DNA of 64,000 nucleotides, taken from JADJPO01 sp963724535 (lineage in GTDB: Bacteria > Actinomycetota > Actinomycetes > Actinomycetales > Kineosporiaceae). Shown here in pieces: positions 9,197 through 17,454 of this stretch. Under the pieces are notes generated by a model. The model worked only from the letters and a program-made list of their open reading frames with translations, made no database searches and was not told the DNA's origin. The number at the start of each line of letters is the position of its first letter. Within the stretch, counting starts at the first letter, position 1. Location: positions 1 to 64,000 of the forward strand of contig CAVRVD010000015.1 in assembly GCA_963724535.1 (NCBI GenBank), read 5' to 3'. Made by a program: the position numbers and the translations under genes.

Positions 9197-10252
9197 ATGT
9201 CGAGCGGCGACGCAACGCAGATCGTCGTCCCGATTGTGGTGATCGTCGTCGTGGCCGTCGCGTTCGTCCTGATCCGACGCGGCCGGCGCACGCCGGTGAC
9301 CGTCGAACGACCCCCCGTTGCCCTGCCCGCTCTCCCCCGGCCCCACGTGGCGGTGGTGGTCAACCCCACCAAGATCGAGAACCTGGCGGCGACCGCGGTC
9401 CGGTTCGCGCAGGCGTGTGCCGCGGCCGACCTCGACCCGCCGGCCTGGCACCGCACCACGATCGAGGACCCGGGTCATGGCCAGACCCGCGCCGCCCTTG
9501 CCCGAGGCGCGAGCGCCGTCCTGGCCTACGGCGGCGACGGGACGGTCCGGGCGGTGGCCGCCGAACTAGCGGGCAGCTCCGTGCCCCTGGGGGTGATCCC
9601 GGCGGGGACGGGCAACCTGCTGGCCCGCAACCTCGCGCTGCCGTTGACCGACGTGGACGAGGCCCTGGACGTCGCCCTCGGGGCGACCCAGCGCCGAGTG
9701 GACGTCGCGCGCCTCGAGATCGATGTCTCCGGTGAGGACGACGAGCCTCGGCAGGCCACCTTCTGCGTCATGGCGGGTATCGGCTTCGACGCCGAGGTGA
9801 TGGCGAGTGTGGCGCCCGAGCTCAAGCAGCGCGTGGGGTGGTGGGCCTACATCCTGGCCGGAGCCCGGCGGATCGCCGGCAACCGGACCCGGGTGACCAT
9901 CCGGCTGGACGATGAACAGGTCCTGCACCGACAGGTCCGTAGTGTCATCATCGGCAACTGCGGCGAGCTCACCGGCGGGTTCCGGCTCATGCCCTCGGCC
10001 GCGGTGGACGACGGCTGGCTGGACATCGCGGTGGTCGCCCCGCGCGGGGTGGTCGGCTGGGGTGCTGTGGTGGCGACGGTGCTCACTCATAGCCGTCGGG
10101 GGCATCCGGTGGTCCAGTACCTGCGCTGTCGACGCGTCGAGATCCGCGCCGAACGACCACTGCACGTCCAGGTGGACGGCGACCCGGCAGGCACGGCGCG
10201 CGTGCTGCGGGCCGGGGTGCTGCCAGGTGCTCTGATCGTCCGGTGCCCGTGA
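9197..10252 (+). CDS. Diacylglycerol/sphingosine-kinase-family lipid kinase
   Basis: 351 residues. An N-terminal membrane segment (IVVPIVVIVVVAVAFVLI, residues ~9-26) tethers the enzyme. The DAGK catalytic domain follows: VVVNPTK at the first strand, GGDGTVRAV (ATP-binding glycine loop) and PAGTGNLLARNL; the C-terminal YegS/DgkB-like half runs to the end. It is predicted to phosphorylate diacylglycerol or a related lipid at the inner membrane face. The visible membrane anchor is an addition to the usual soluble YegS layout. Divergent from serS. Confidence 0.85.
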   Translation: MSSGDATQIVVPIVVIVVVAVAFVLIRRGRRTPVTVERPPVALPALPRPHVAVVVNPTKIENLAATAVRFAQACAAADLDPPAWHRTTIEDPGHGQTRAALARGASAVLAYGGDGTVRAVAAELAGSSVPLGVIPAGTGNLLARNLALPLTDVDEALDVALGATQRRVDVARLEIDVSGEDDEPRQATFCVMAGIGFDAEVMASVAPELKQRVGWWAYILAGARRIAGNRTRVTIRLDDEQVLHRQVRSVIIGNCGELTGGFRLMPSAAVDDGWLDIAVVAPRGVVGWGAVVATVLTHSRRGHPVVQYLRCRRVEIRAERPLHVQVDGDPAGTARVLRAGVLPGALIVRCP

Positions 10253-10567
10253 GGCCGTTCGCGTTCTGCTGGCCAGCGACCTGGTGGACACGTCTCGAGC
10301 CGTGACCCGTTGGTCACCACCCCACAGCTGTTCTTGTGTCGCCCGACGACGGTGCGTGACCTGACAGTGACGACGGAGTGCGCTACTTGATGTATCACGA
10401 TGCCTACTTCCAGGTCATAGATGGGTGTTCGGCGGCGATCTGGGGCGGAATCTGGAAGTCATGGCTGGAATGACTGGTCAGTCATGAGTTCTGTGACTAT
10501 GGTAGTCGTCGTGCCGAAGTGGAGGCGCCGCCCTGGCCGCGGCGTCATCCGCCACACGCACAAAGCA
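10253..10567. other. 315-bp region without a supported gene
   Basis: Lies between the lipid kinase stop and the peptide terminator hairpin. It contains a GTGAC/GTCAC inverted repeat near 10301-10316 and the TGACT-ggtc-AGTCA palindrome at 10470-10485. A rightward frame of 149 codons (10421-10870) crosses the hairpin and the peptide gene with low-complexity translation and is rejected. Confidence 0.5.
10470..10485. promoter_or_regulatory. Palindrome ATGACT-ggtc-AGTCAT
   Basis: A 6-bp inverted repeat with a 4-bp spacer. Its TGACT/AGTCA arms match those of the palindrome at 10846-10857 in the nearby divergent promoter region. It may be a second operator of the neighbouring XRE regulator, or chance. 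Confidence 0.25.
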
Positions 10568-10613
10568 GCGGGGGGTGTGGAGCCGTACGGGCCATCGGCT
10601 CCACACCCCCCGC
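10568..10613 (-). terminator. Strong hairpin terminator of the peptide gene
   Basis: A perfect 17-bp stem (arms 10568-10584 and 10597-10613) with a 12-nt loop, about 67 nt downstream of the peptide stop codon. Arm sequence begins GCGGGGGGTGTGGAGCC. It isolates the peptide transcript from the lipid kinase gene and could act in both directions. Confidence 0.75.
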
Positions 10614-10680
10614 CGCAAACAACAGGGGTCAGCGTTGTGTTGAACGTGCTGGTTACACGCTCAGCACAACGAGTGGCTCA

Positions 10681-10803
10681 TCAGCAGCACCAGACGTTGC
10701 CGGCTTCGACGGCACCAGCGGTGCTGGCGCTGACTGCTACGCCGGATGCGGCGAGAGAGAGGGCGGCGAACAGGGCGATCAGGGCGCGACGGGTGCGGGA
10801 CAT
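10681..10803 (-). CDS. Small secreted peptide precursor ending Trp-Cys-Cys (candidate pheromone)
   Basis: 40 residues, in an ordinary annotation gap. The start is well supported: AAGGAG at 10809-10814 with 5 nt before the ATG. The N-terminus MSRTRRALIALFAALSLAAS is a classical Sec signal (basic n-region, hydrophobic core), followed by GVAVSASTAGA with possible signal-peptidase sites (VSA, AGA), leaving a mature tail of about 9-14 residues, VEAGNVWCC at minimum. The two terminal cysteines follow a tryptophan. A hairpin terminator follows, and the gene is divergent from an XRE-TPR regulator, the usual layout of peptide-pheromone/RRNPP-type pairs. Not a family I can name; it could instead be a small toxin or antimicrobial precursor. 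Confidence 0.75.
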   Translation of the reverse strand: MSRTRRALIALFAALSLAASGVAVSASTAGAVEAGNVWCC

Positions 10804-10822
10804 GATGTCTCCTTCAGATGGG

Positions 10823-10842
10823 CGACTTGCTGTCACAAGTCG
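10823..10842. promoter_or_regulatory. Perfect 20-bp operator-like palindrome
   Basis: CGACTTG-ctgtca-CAAGTCG: 7-bp perfect arms, 6-bp spacer, in the 132-bp gap between the divergent peptide and regulator genes, 20 nt upstream of the peptide start. It is the best candidate binding site for the XRE regulator encoded next door. A larger CTGTCAC/GTGACAG inverted repeat (10830-10836, 10867-10873) overlaps it. Confidence 0.5.
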
Positions 10843-10845
10843 GTT

Positions 10846-10857
10846 TGACTCCAGTCA
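10846..10857. promoter_or_regulatory. Palindrome TGACT-cc-AGTCA
   Basis: A 5-bp inverted repeat with 2-bp spacer in the same divergent gap, 3 bp from the 20-bp palindrome. It may form a second half of the control region. Confidence 0.35.
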
Positions 10858-10935
10858 GGAAGCATCGTGACAGATACACCCGATCGGCGCACTAGTCGCG
10901 TTTGGATGTAGTTGTTCGATAACGGAAGGTGACGA

Positions 10936-12321
10936 GTGTCGACACCGTTGGACACCGGGGTCATGACCTCGAGGCATTCAGACTCCGTTGGCGTCGGCGG
11001 TTTCGCAGGACGCTTGGCGCGTTTGCGCAAGACCGCTGGTCTCTCCCAGACCGAGGTGGCCGGTGACGACCTGTCTGCGAGCTACATCTCGCTGCTCGAG
11101 TCGGGGAAGAGGCAGCCCAGCGAAGCCGTTGTCCGGACCCTGGCCACCCGACTCGGCTGTTCGACCTCGTTGTTGTGGGAGGGCGAGCACTCCGAGCGGG
11201 AGCGTCGACTGTCCCTGGAGCTCGCCTACGCCAAGTTGGCTCTGAATCACGGCGAGCACAACAGCGCCCGGGAACGTCTGACCGCCCTGCTGGCCGAGGT
11301 GGGCCTGGACCAGCACCGCCGGGACGAGGCGACCCTGCTGCTCAGCGTCGCTTATGAACGGATGGGTGAATTCAACGCGGCTATCAACGAGCTGGAGTCG
11401 CTCTTCGAGCGCAGCCTCAAGGGCCTCAGCCACCTGCCGCCCAGTTCCGTCGGCGTCCAGCTGTGCTCCTGCTGCCTGCACATCGGCGACACACAGCGTG
11501 GGGTCAACGTCGGGCAGGCCGCCCTACACGCTGCCGTCGCGCTCGGCCTCGGTGGCAGCGAGGAGTACTACCGCTTGGGCGCGACCCTGATCTGGGGCCA
11601 CCACGAACTGGGCAACCTCAGCCATGCGATGAACTGGGCCCAGCAGCTCATCGCCGAGGTGGAACGAGAACCTGGCCAGCCAGGTGGGGCAGCGCTCTAC
11701 TGGAACGCGGCTGTGCTGGCGGACAACTTGGGAGACACCGCCGAGGCCCTGCACCTTTCGGAACGGGCTCTGGCACAGCTTGCTGAGGCCGACAACAGCC
11801 GGGACCTCGTGCGGCTTCGACTGGCACTGGCGGACATCGAACTACGCTCTCCACAACCGCTGGCGCAACAGGCCATGGCATCCCTGAACCTGGTGAAGGA
11901 TCGACTCGAGGACCTGGGCAGCCGGGCTGACAGCGTGACCTGGCACTGCCTCGCGGCAACTGCCAGCCTCGCACTAGGCGATCTTGAGGCCGCTACTCGG
12001 TTCAGCAGCAAGGCGATCGCCTTGTCGAGTGGCCTTGAGCACGAGTACCGGGCTGAAGCGCTGACGACGGCTGGCGACGTGGCGGTCGCCCGAGGCGCAA
12101 CCGAAGAAGCCCGGCGGGGCTACCGCGAGGCGGCATCCACGCTATGGGATCTGTCACCCAGACGTGGCCTGGTGCGGTACTGGCGCGACCTGGGTGACCG
12201 CTTCCGCGAGCTCGACGACCAGCGGTCCGCTGCGGAGTGCTACGAGCGAGCCCTGACCACGGCACGCGTGGCCGACCGGTCGGCCGAGTTGCGCCGTCGC
12301 ATCTTCGCCCACGACAGCTGA
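10936..12321 (+). CDS. XRE-family regulator with TPR-like sensor domain (RRNPP-like)
   Basis: 461 residues from a GTG with GGAAGG 6 nt upstream. Residues ~23-83 are a Cro/XRE helix-turn-helix (LRKTAGLSQTEVA, then SYISLLESGKRQPS). The remaining ~380 residues are helical repeats resembling tetratricopeptide repeats (SVAYERMGEFNAAINELESL, NLGDTAEALHLSERAL, DQRSAAECYERALTTA). This N-HTH plus C-TPR layout is that of RRNPP peptide receptors (Rap/NprR/PlcR/PrgX) and also of some actinobacterial regulators without known peptides. A CSCC cluster at residues 177-180 lies in the TPR region, of interest because the divergent peptide ends WCC. Probably autoregulated through palindromes in the shared gap. 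Confidence 0.85.
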   Translation: MSTPLDTGVMTSRHSDSVGVGGFAGRLARLRKTAGLSQTEVAGDDLSASYISLLESGKRQPSEAVVRTLATRLGCSTSLLWEGEHSERERRLSLELAYAKLALNHGEHNSARERLTALLAEVGLDQHRRDEATLLLSVAYERMGEFNAAINELESLFERSLKGLSHLPPSSVGVQLCSCCLHIGDTQRGVNVGQAALHAAVALGLGGSEEYYRLGATLIWGHHELGNLSHAMNWAQQLIAEVEREPGQPGGAALYWNAAVLADNLGDTAEALHLSERALAQLAEADNSRDLVRLRLALADIELRSPQPLAQQAMASLNLVKDRLEDLGSRADSVTWHCLAATASLALGDLEAATRFSSKAIALSSGLEHEYRAEALTTAGDVAVARGATEEARRGYREAASTLWDLSPRRGLVRYWRDLGDRFRELDDQRSAAECYERALTTARVADRSAELRRRIFAHDS

Positions 12322-12435
12322 CTGGACCGACTCTCCCGGACGTCCGGGGAATCGCCGCCGCGACAGGTACCTGCCAGCGAGCTGGATGCGGTCGGCAGCA
12401 GTGCCGCCCTGGCCGGGCGTGCCCTCGCCGGTCGC

Positions 12436-13746
12436 CTACTGCTCGCCGCGCTGCGCCGGTTCAGCGCCGGGGTGTGCACAGTCCTCGCGGTGCTCACCCT
12501 CTCCGTCGCCGCCACCGACGGCATCGGCGGCTGACGGCTGGGCCGGTCCCGTCGCACCGGCGTCCTGCCGGGCCACCAACCGCCACAACGCCCATAGCGA
12601 GGCCAGCGCCAGCAGGGTGTAGGACTGCTCGACCAGCCGACCCGCCACCGTGACCAACGGGCCGTGCCCGGACCAGGCGCCACCCCACCAGGGCAGCGGG
12701 AGCAGCAGCACCAGGTAGACCGACGCCGCCGCCAGCACCCGCCGACGCACCCGGCCGTCCCCGATCAGCGCCCCGACGACGACGATCCCCCAGTGCCAAT
12801 GGTGGATCCAGGACACCGGCGAGACCAGGACGGCCATCATGCCCACGGCCGCGACCACCGCCACCTGCTCCCCGAGCCGGTCCAACCGGGCGCTCAGACG
12901 CAGGCCCAACACCCCGACCACCACCACCGCGAGCACCCAGATCGCGGACTGCAGCGATGCCGACTCCGGACCCACCCGCATCAGCGCACCGCGCAGCGAC
13001 TGGTTCGACGTGCCCGAGTTCGGACCCAGCCGTTCCGGGTCGAGCAGCGCGTCGGACCAGAACGCCGCCGAGGCCGCGGGCGCGACCGCCGCGGCAAGAA
13101 GAGTCGCCGTCGCCGCACACGTCACCGACGCGACCAACAGACGCCAGCGCCGGGCCGCCGCGAAATGCAACCAGAACGCCGCTGGGGTCAGCTTGACCGC
13201 TGCGGCCAGACCGATCAGCGCTCCGGTCGGCAGCCGGTCCGCCGGCCACCGGCCGGGCCGGGCCGCCAGGTCGGCGAGGCACAGCGCGACGACGACCGCG
13301 TTCACCTGACCGAAACGGAACCCATCGGAGACCGGCAGGGTCTGCACCAGGGCCGCCGCGACCAGACCGCGGGCCAGACCGGCCCGCTCACCGGCCCGGT
13401 CCAGCAGCGGACGGAACGCCATCCCGACCGACCACCAGAGCAGCGCAAGCTGCAGCACCGACCACGCCCAGCCGGCTGCGACGAACGGCACCAGCGCCAA
13501 CGGGATCGCGGCCAACGCCGAGAACGGCGGGTAGGTGAACGGCAGGAACTGCGGCGCGCCGGTGAGCCAGTCGTAGACCGGATAACCACGCAACAGGTTC
13601 GCCGCGCCGTCCCGGTACACCTCCAGGTCGAGCTGCCACAGCTCGCCCGGATACCCGAGGAGGTAACGGTGGAGCACCACGGCTGCGGAACCGGCGAACA
13701 CCGCCAGACCGACGCCGGTCCACCACCGTGACCTCACCCGGACCAT
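12436..13746 (-). CDS. GT87-type polyprenol-phosphate-mannose mannosyltransferase
   Basis: 436 residues from ATG 13746, preceded by a purine-rich GGGGGAGGGG; an ATG at 13767 is an alternative. About ten hydrophobic segments. The first periplasmic loop carries DLEVYRDGA and RGYPVYDW, the acidic motif of GT-C enzymes of family GT87/DUF2029, followed by TYPPFSAL and NQSLRG. Family members in actinobacteria (PimE and alpha-1,2-mannosyltransferases of lipomannan) add mannose from polyprenyl-phosphomannose on the outer membrane face. The C-terminal ~40 residues are hydrophilic. Starts divergently from the lipoprotein-phosphatase gene, with which it forms an envelope-glycan island. Confidence 0.8.
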   Translation of the reverse strand: MVRVRSRWWTGVGLAVFAGSAAVVLHRYLLGYPGELWQLDLEVYRDGAANLLRGYPVYDWLTGAPQFLPFTYPPFSALAAIPLALVPFVAAGWAWSVLQLALLWWSVGMAFRPLLDRAGERAGLARGLVAAALVQTLPVSDGFRFGQVNAVVVALCLADLAARPGRWPADRLPTGALIGLAAAVKLTPAAFWLHFAAARRWRLLVASVTCAATATLLAAAVAPAASAAFWSDALLDPERLGPNSGTSNQSLRGALMRVGPESASLQSAIWVLAVVVVGVLGLRLSARLDRLGEQVAVVAAVGMMAVLVSPVSWIHHWHWGIVVVGALIGDGRVRRRVLAAASVYLVLLLPLPWWGGAWSGHGPLVTVAGRLVEQSYTLLALASLWALWRLVARQDAGATGPAQPSAADAVGGGDGEGEHREDCAHPGAEPAQRGEQ

Positions 13747-13823
13747 TCTGGCCCCTCCCCCGGACATCACCGCCCGCCGTCCACCACCCCGGCCCCTCGC
13801 CCGCCGGGCGCGCGGGGAGCGCC

Positions 13824-13829
13824 TACGCT
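13824..13829 (+). promoter_or_regulatory. -10 box TACGCT before 13836
   Basis: TACGCT, 6-nt spacer, GTG at 13836. Predicts a leaderless mRNA and supports the GTG that places a lipobox correctly after it. Confidence 0.45.
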
Positions 13830-13835
13830 GACCCG

Positions 13836-15971
13836 GTGCGGGTCGTCGTCCTGAGGCTGTGGGCGATCGCCGCACTCCTTGCGGTGAATGCCGGGCTGGC
13901 CGGATGCGGCCCGCAACAGAACGAGGCCGAGTCACCTCGGCCGGTCACCGGCCCCGTCGTTGTCCTGACCACGGCCGGTCTGACCTGGGACGACATCTCC
14001 ACGCAGGCCACCGCACTGCCGGCGTTGCTGGACGACGGTGCCGTCGCGACGCTGGTCCCGCGCAGCCTCGAGACGATCTCCTGCCCCGTGGACGGCGCCC
14101 TGGCCGTCTCCGCCGGTCGCCGCGCCGACGCCGCTCGGCAGGGGGAGGGGTGCCGGGCACCCATGGTCTCGTTCGCGACCCCCGGTGCCGCCGGCATCGT
14201 CCAGGGCTGGACCACCTACCTCGACCGGGCGGCCGAGCAGGGCTTCGATGCCCGACCGGGCGCCCTCGGCGCGGCCCTCGCCGGGGCCGGACGGCGCAGC
14301 GCGGCGCTCGGCCCTCTGTCCGCGGTCACGCTGGCCGAGCCGAACGGCACGGTGCCCCGCTTCTGGCCCGATCTCACCGGGCTGCCGCAGGCGCTGGCCA
14401 CCGGCGCCGACCTCGTCGTCGCCGACCTGCCGCTGGTCACCGCCGCCACCACCGACCCGGACCGGCCCCGACAGGTCGCCACGCTGGACGCGGTTCTGGG
14501 CGAGGCGCTGAACGTGGTGCCGGACGACGCGACCGTCCTGGTGGCCTCGATCGCGGACGCAGCGGACGCCGAGACCACCCGGCTGCAGCTCGTGGCCATG
14601 GTGGGACCGGCGCCGACCGGCCCGGGGTCGGGGCTGCTGCGTAGTCCCAGCACCCGCCAGGACGCACTGGTGCAGACCGTCGACGTGCTGCCCACACTGC
14701 TCGCCCAGCTGGGGGTGGCCATCCCCGACCAGGTCGACGGTGCGCCGCTGCGCCCGGTCCGGACCGAGAAGGACGCCGCCACCCGTCTGGAGCGGCTGCT
14801 GGACCTCCAACAGGCCGCGGCCGAGCTGGCCCGGTTGCGGGTGACGTTCTTCCTCGTCCTGCTCGCTGGCCTGGCCGCGGTCGCGGCCGCGTTCGGCCTC
14901 TGGTTGCGGACCCGGCCCGGACCACCCCTCGGCGGCGCGAACCGGGGGGCCCGCGCGGGGATTCAGGTGGTCGCGTTGGTCGCCGCCGCCGTCCCGGCCG
15001 GCAGTGTGCTCACGGCGGCGGTGCCCTGGTGGCGGGCCGAGGCAGCCGGTGCGGCCCTGGTCGGCATCGGACTGGTGGCCTCCGCCCTGGTCGCCGCGGC
15101 GGCCCTCGCCGGGCCGTGGCGCCGCCACGCCGTCGGCCCGCCGGCCGTGGTCGCGGTGCTCAGCGCCGCCGTGCTGACCGCTGACGCCGCAGCCGGCTCC
15201 CCGCTCACCCTGATCACCCCGATGGGTGGGGACCCGTTGGTGGGCGGGCGGTTCTACGGGTTCCACAACCCGTTGTTCGCCGTGTACGGCTCCGCGATCG
15301 TCTGGTCCGGGCTCGGCCTGGCGACGCTGCTCGCCGTCCGGGATCGGCGCCGCACGGTCCCGATCGTCCTGGTGGTGCTGGGTCTGGCCGCCTCAGTGGT
15401 CAACGTGCTGCCGACGCTCGGCGCGGACGTCGGTGGCCCGCCGGCCCTGCTGCCGGCGATGGCCCTGCTCGCGCTGCGCGCCGCGGGGGTCCGGCTGACC
15501 TGGGTGCGCGCGACGGAGATCGCCGCGGTGACGGCGACGCTGCTGACCCTGGTCTTCGTCGCCGACTGGCTGCGACCGGCGGCCGAACGCACCCATCTGG
15601 GTCGCTTCGTCCAGACCCTGCTGGCCGGCGGAGCCGGGAACGTGCTGCGACGCAAGGTATCCCAGAACCTGGAGATCCTCACCTCCTCGCCGGCCACGAT
15701 GGCGATCCCGGTTCTGGCGGTCGGCGTCGCCTGGGCCCTCGCCCGACCGCAACGGTTCGGGTTGGGCTGGGTGAGCAATGCCTACCGCCGGCACTGGTTG
15801 CTCGCCGACACTCTGGCGGCGCTCGGAGTGCTGGCCCTGCTCGGCTTCGCCGCCAACGACTCTGGCACCTCGATCCCGCCGGCGGTGGCCCTGATCAGCC
15901 TGCCGCTGCTGCTGGCGATCTGCGCAGCGACCCCCGACGCCGCGACCAGAGGAGCACCGCCACGATGGTGA
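13836..15971 (+). CDS. Lipoprotein-like multi-pass membrane protein with alkaline-phosphatase-like domain
   Basis: 711 residues. The start at GTG 13836 gives a signal sequence ending in the lipobox LAGC, so the N-terminus is probably lipidated outside. Residues ~40-320 look like an alkaline-phosphatase/sulfatase-superfamily fold (VVVLTTAGLTWDD near the start, DADLVVADLPL-type strands, and a late TVDVLPTLLAQLG stretch as in nucleotide pyrophosphatases), but the canonical metal ligands are not clear. From ~350 onward there are about nine or ten transmembrane helices. It may transfer or remove a phospho-group on an envelope glycan. Its 3' end overlaps the convergent mannosyltransferase gene by 77 bp. 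Confidence 0.6.
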   Translation: MRVVVLRLWAIAALLAVNAGLAGCGPQQNEAESPRPVTGPVVVLTTAGLTWDDISTQATALPALLDDGAVATLVPRSLETISCPVDGALAVSAGRRADAARQGEGCRAPMVSFATPGAAGIVQGWTTYLDRAAEQGFDARPGALGAALAGAGRRSAALGPLSAVTLAEPNGTVPRFWPDLTGLPQALATGADLVVADLPLVTAATTDPDRPRQVATLDAVLGEALNVVPDDATVLVASIADAADAETTRLQLVAMVGPAPTGPGSGLLRSPSTRQDALVQTVDVLPTLLAQLGVAIPDQVDGAPLRPVRTEKDAATRLERLLDLQQAAAELARLRVTFFLVLLAGLAAVAAAFGLWLRTRPGPPLGGANRGARAGIQVVALVAAAVPAGSVLTAAVPWWRAEAAGAALVGIGLVASALVAAAALAGPWRRHAVGPPAVVAVLSAAVLTADAAAGSPLTLITPMGGDPLVGGRFYGFHNPLFAVYGSAIVWSGLGLATLLAVRDRRRTVPIVLVVLGLAASVVNVLPTLGADVGGPPALLPAMALLALRAAGVRLTWVRATEIAAVTATLLTLVFVADWLRPAAERTHLGRFVQTLLAGGAGNVLRRKVSQNLEILTSSPATMAIPVLAVGVAWALARPQRFGLGWVSNAYRRHWLLADTLAALGVLALLGFAANDSGTSIPPAVALISLPLLLAICAATPDAATRGAPPRW

Positions 15972-17454
15972 CCAACAGCAGCGCCGGGGCCAGGTACCGG
16001 CGAAAGCCCAAGGTGATCGTCTCCAGCGTCTCGGTCAGCCCGACCACCCGGCCGGGCAGGTAGGCCAGGGTCAGGACGACGAGCCGGACCAGCAGCGCGT
16101 TCTCCAGCCCGGCCAGCTCGTCGCTGGTCACGGTCGCCACCAGGGCCAGCGGCGCCCAGACCATGGCGTCGTACCAGGGCAGGGTGTAGGGCGCGCAGAG
16201 CACCCAGGCGACAGCGACCACGAGCGCGGCCCGGGCCGTGCCGGACTCGACCGCCGCGGTGAGCCGCCCCGGGCTCAGGGTGTCCTCCGAGCTGGCGCAG
16301 ACACGGTGCGGCCCATCGCGATCAGCGGCTGCACCAAGGATCCGTGGCCCCACCAGCACGGCGACGACCGTGGCAGCCAGCAGGGCGGCCGGGAGCACCG
16401 CCGGACGCAGCGAACCGCTGCCGGCGCCCAGCTCGACGAGGTTGACCAGGGCTCGCCAGGGCGAGGCGATCGAGGTGAACCCGCTGGCCGTGCCCAGCTG
16501 GTCGAAGACGCGGGGACCTGCCAGCAGGTGCGCGGGCACCGCCACCGCGACGGCACCGAGCAGGCCGACCGCCGCCGCCCGCGGCCAGCGCGGACGCCCG
16601 AGCGGACGCAACCCCCACACCGCGGCCAGGCCGAAGACTGCGTAGGGGGCCTTGACCGAGGCCGCCAGCCCCACCATGGCACCCGCCAGCGCCGCGGCGG
16701 GCAGCCGGTGGCGGACGGTCAGCCGCAACGCGCCGACCGCGAGGGCCGTGGCCAGCACGTCGACATGGGCACCGAGCACCAGCTGACCCAGCAGCACCGG
16801 GTTGGCGGTCCACAGCACCGCGGCCCGCTGCCGGGCGACCACGTCCCCCCGGTGCGCCCGGTCCAGGGCCAGCGCGACGGCGGCGAAGGCGAGGGCACAC
16901 AGCAGTGACCAGGCCCAGACCGACGCGCGCAACGAGTCTGCGCCGAGCCGGGCGGCCAGCGCGAACGCCGCGGTCGCCGCCGGACCATAGACGCTGGGCG
17001 TGTCCCGCCACGGCGGCTGGACGGCGCCGGCGACCGGATCGGTACCGCCGCGCCAGGAACCCGGCGCCTGCGCGTAGGCGTCGTCCCCGGCCGCGGCGAT
17101 CCGCCCGTAGGCGAGGTAGGACAGGTGGTCGGCCGACCCGGACGGCGGCACCGCGGTGAACGCGAAGGCCGCGACCAGACCGGCGGTGACCAGGTGCCGC
17201 GGTGCGGGCAGGCCGGTTCCCGAGCGGACGGCGCGCAGCCCCGACCACAGCGCGGCGCCGCCCAGGAGGTACCCGGCACCGGCGAGCACGGTGACCGGCA
17301 CCGGACCGGCGGCGGCGGCGAGGTCCCAGGGCGGATGGACGGTGGCTGCACCCAGACCGGCAACGGCGACGGAGTCGCCGAGAAGTGCGACCAGGCCCAG
17401 CAGGAGCACGGCGCCCAGACTGCCGCGGATCCACCGCCGCCCGTCGCCGGTCAC
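15895..17454 (-). CDS. MptA/MptB-like alpha-1,6-mannosyltransferase (GT-C membrane enzyme)
   Basis: 519 residues from a GTG overlapping the stop of the upstream GT2 gene (GTGA), so coupled to it. About twelve membrane segments. The first outer loop has SADHLSYLAYGRIAAAG, the signature of the polyprenol-phosphomannose-dependent MptA/MptB family (usually followed by DPY; here DAY). These enzymes elongate the mannan backbone of lipomannan or related lipoglycans on the outer face. The frame is open far upstream, but that extension overlaps the GT2 gene and is not protein-like. Confidence 0.75.
   Translation of the reverse strand: MTGDGRRWIRGSLGAVLLLGLVALLGDSVAVAGLGAATVHPPWDLAAAAGPVPVTVLAGAGYLLGGAALWSGLRAVRSGTGLPAPRHLVTAGLVAAFAFTAVPPSGSADHLSYLAYGRIAAAGDDAYAQAPGSWRGGTDPVAGAVQPPWRDTPSVYGPAATAAFALAARLGADSLRASVWAWSLLCALAFAAVALALDRAHRGDVVARQRAAVLWTANPVLLGQLVLGAHVDVLATALAVGALRLTVRHRLPAAALAGAMVGLAASVKAPYAVFGLAAVWGLRPLGRPRWPRAAAVGLLGAVAVAVPAHLLAGPRVFDQLGTASGFTSIASPWRALVNLVELGAGSGSLRPAVLPAALLAATVVAVLVGPRILGAAADRDGPHRVCASSEDTLSPGRLTAAVESGTARAALVVAVAWVLCAPYTLPWYDAMVWAPLALVATVTSDELAGLENALLVRLVVLTLAYLPGRVVGLTETLETITLGFRRYLAPALLLVTIVAVLLWSRRRGSLRRSPAAAAG

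Noticed and set aside
7855..9735. 626-codon rightward open frame across serS and the lipid kinase start
   Set aside because: Antisense to seryl-tRNA synthetase and out of phase with the kinase; no recognisable protein content.
10421..10870. 149-codon rightward frame through the peptide region
   Set aside because: It runs through a strong hairpin and the palindromic gap, has no ribosome site and gives low-complexity protein; the opposite-strand 40-codon gene explains the locus better.
12332..12350. Palindrome CCCGGACGTCCGGG between convergent genes as a terminator
   Set aside because: It has no loop and cannot form a hairpin of useful size; GC-rich self-complementary stretches of this length are expected by chance.
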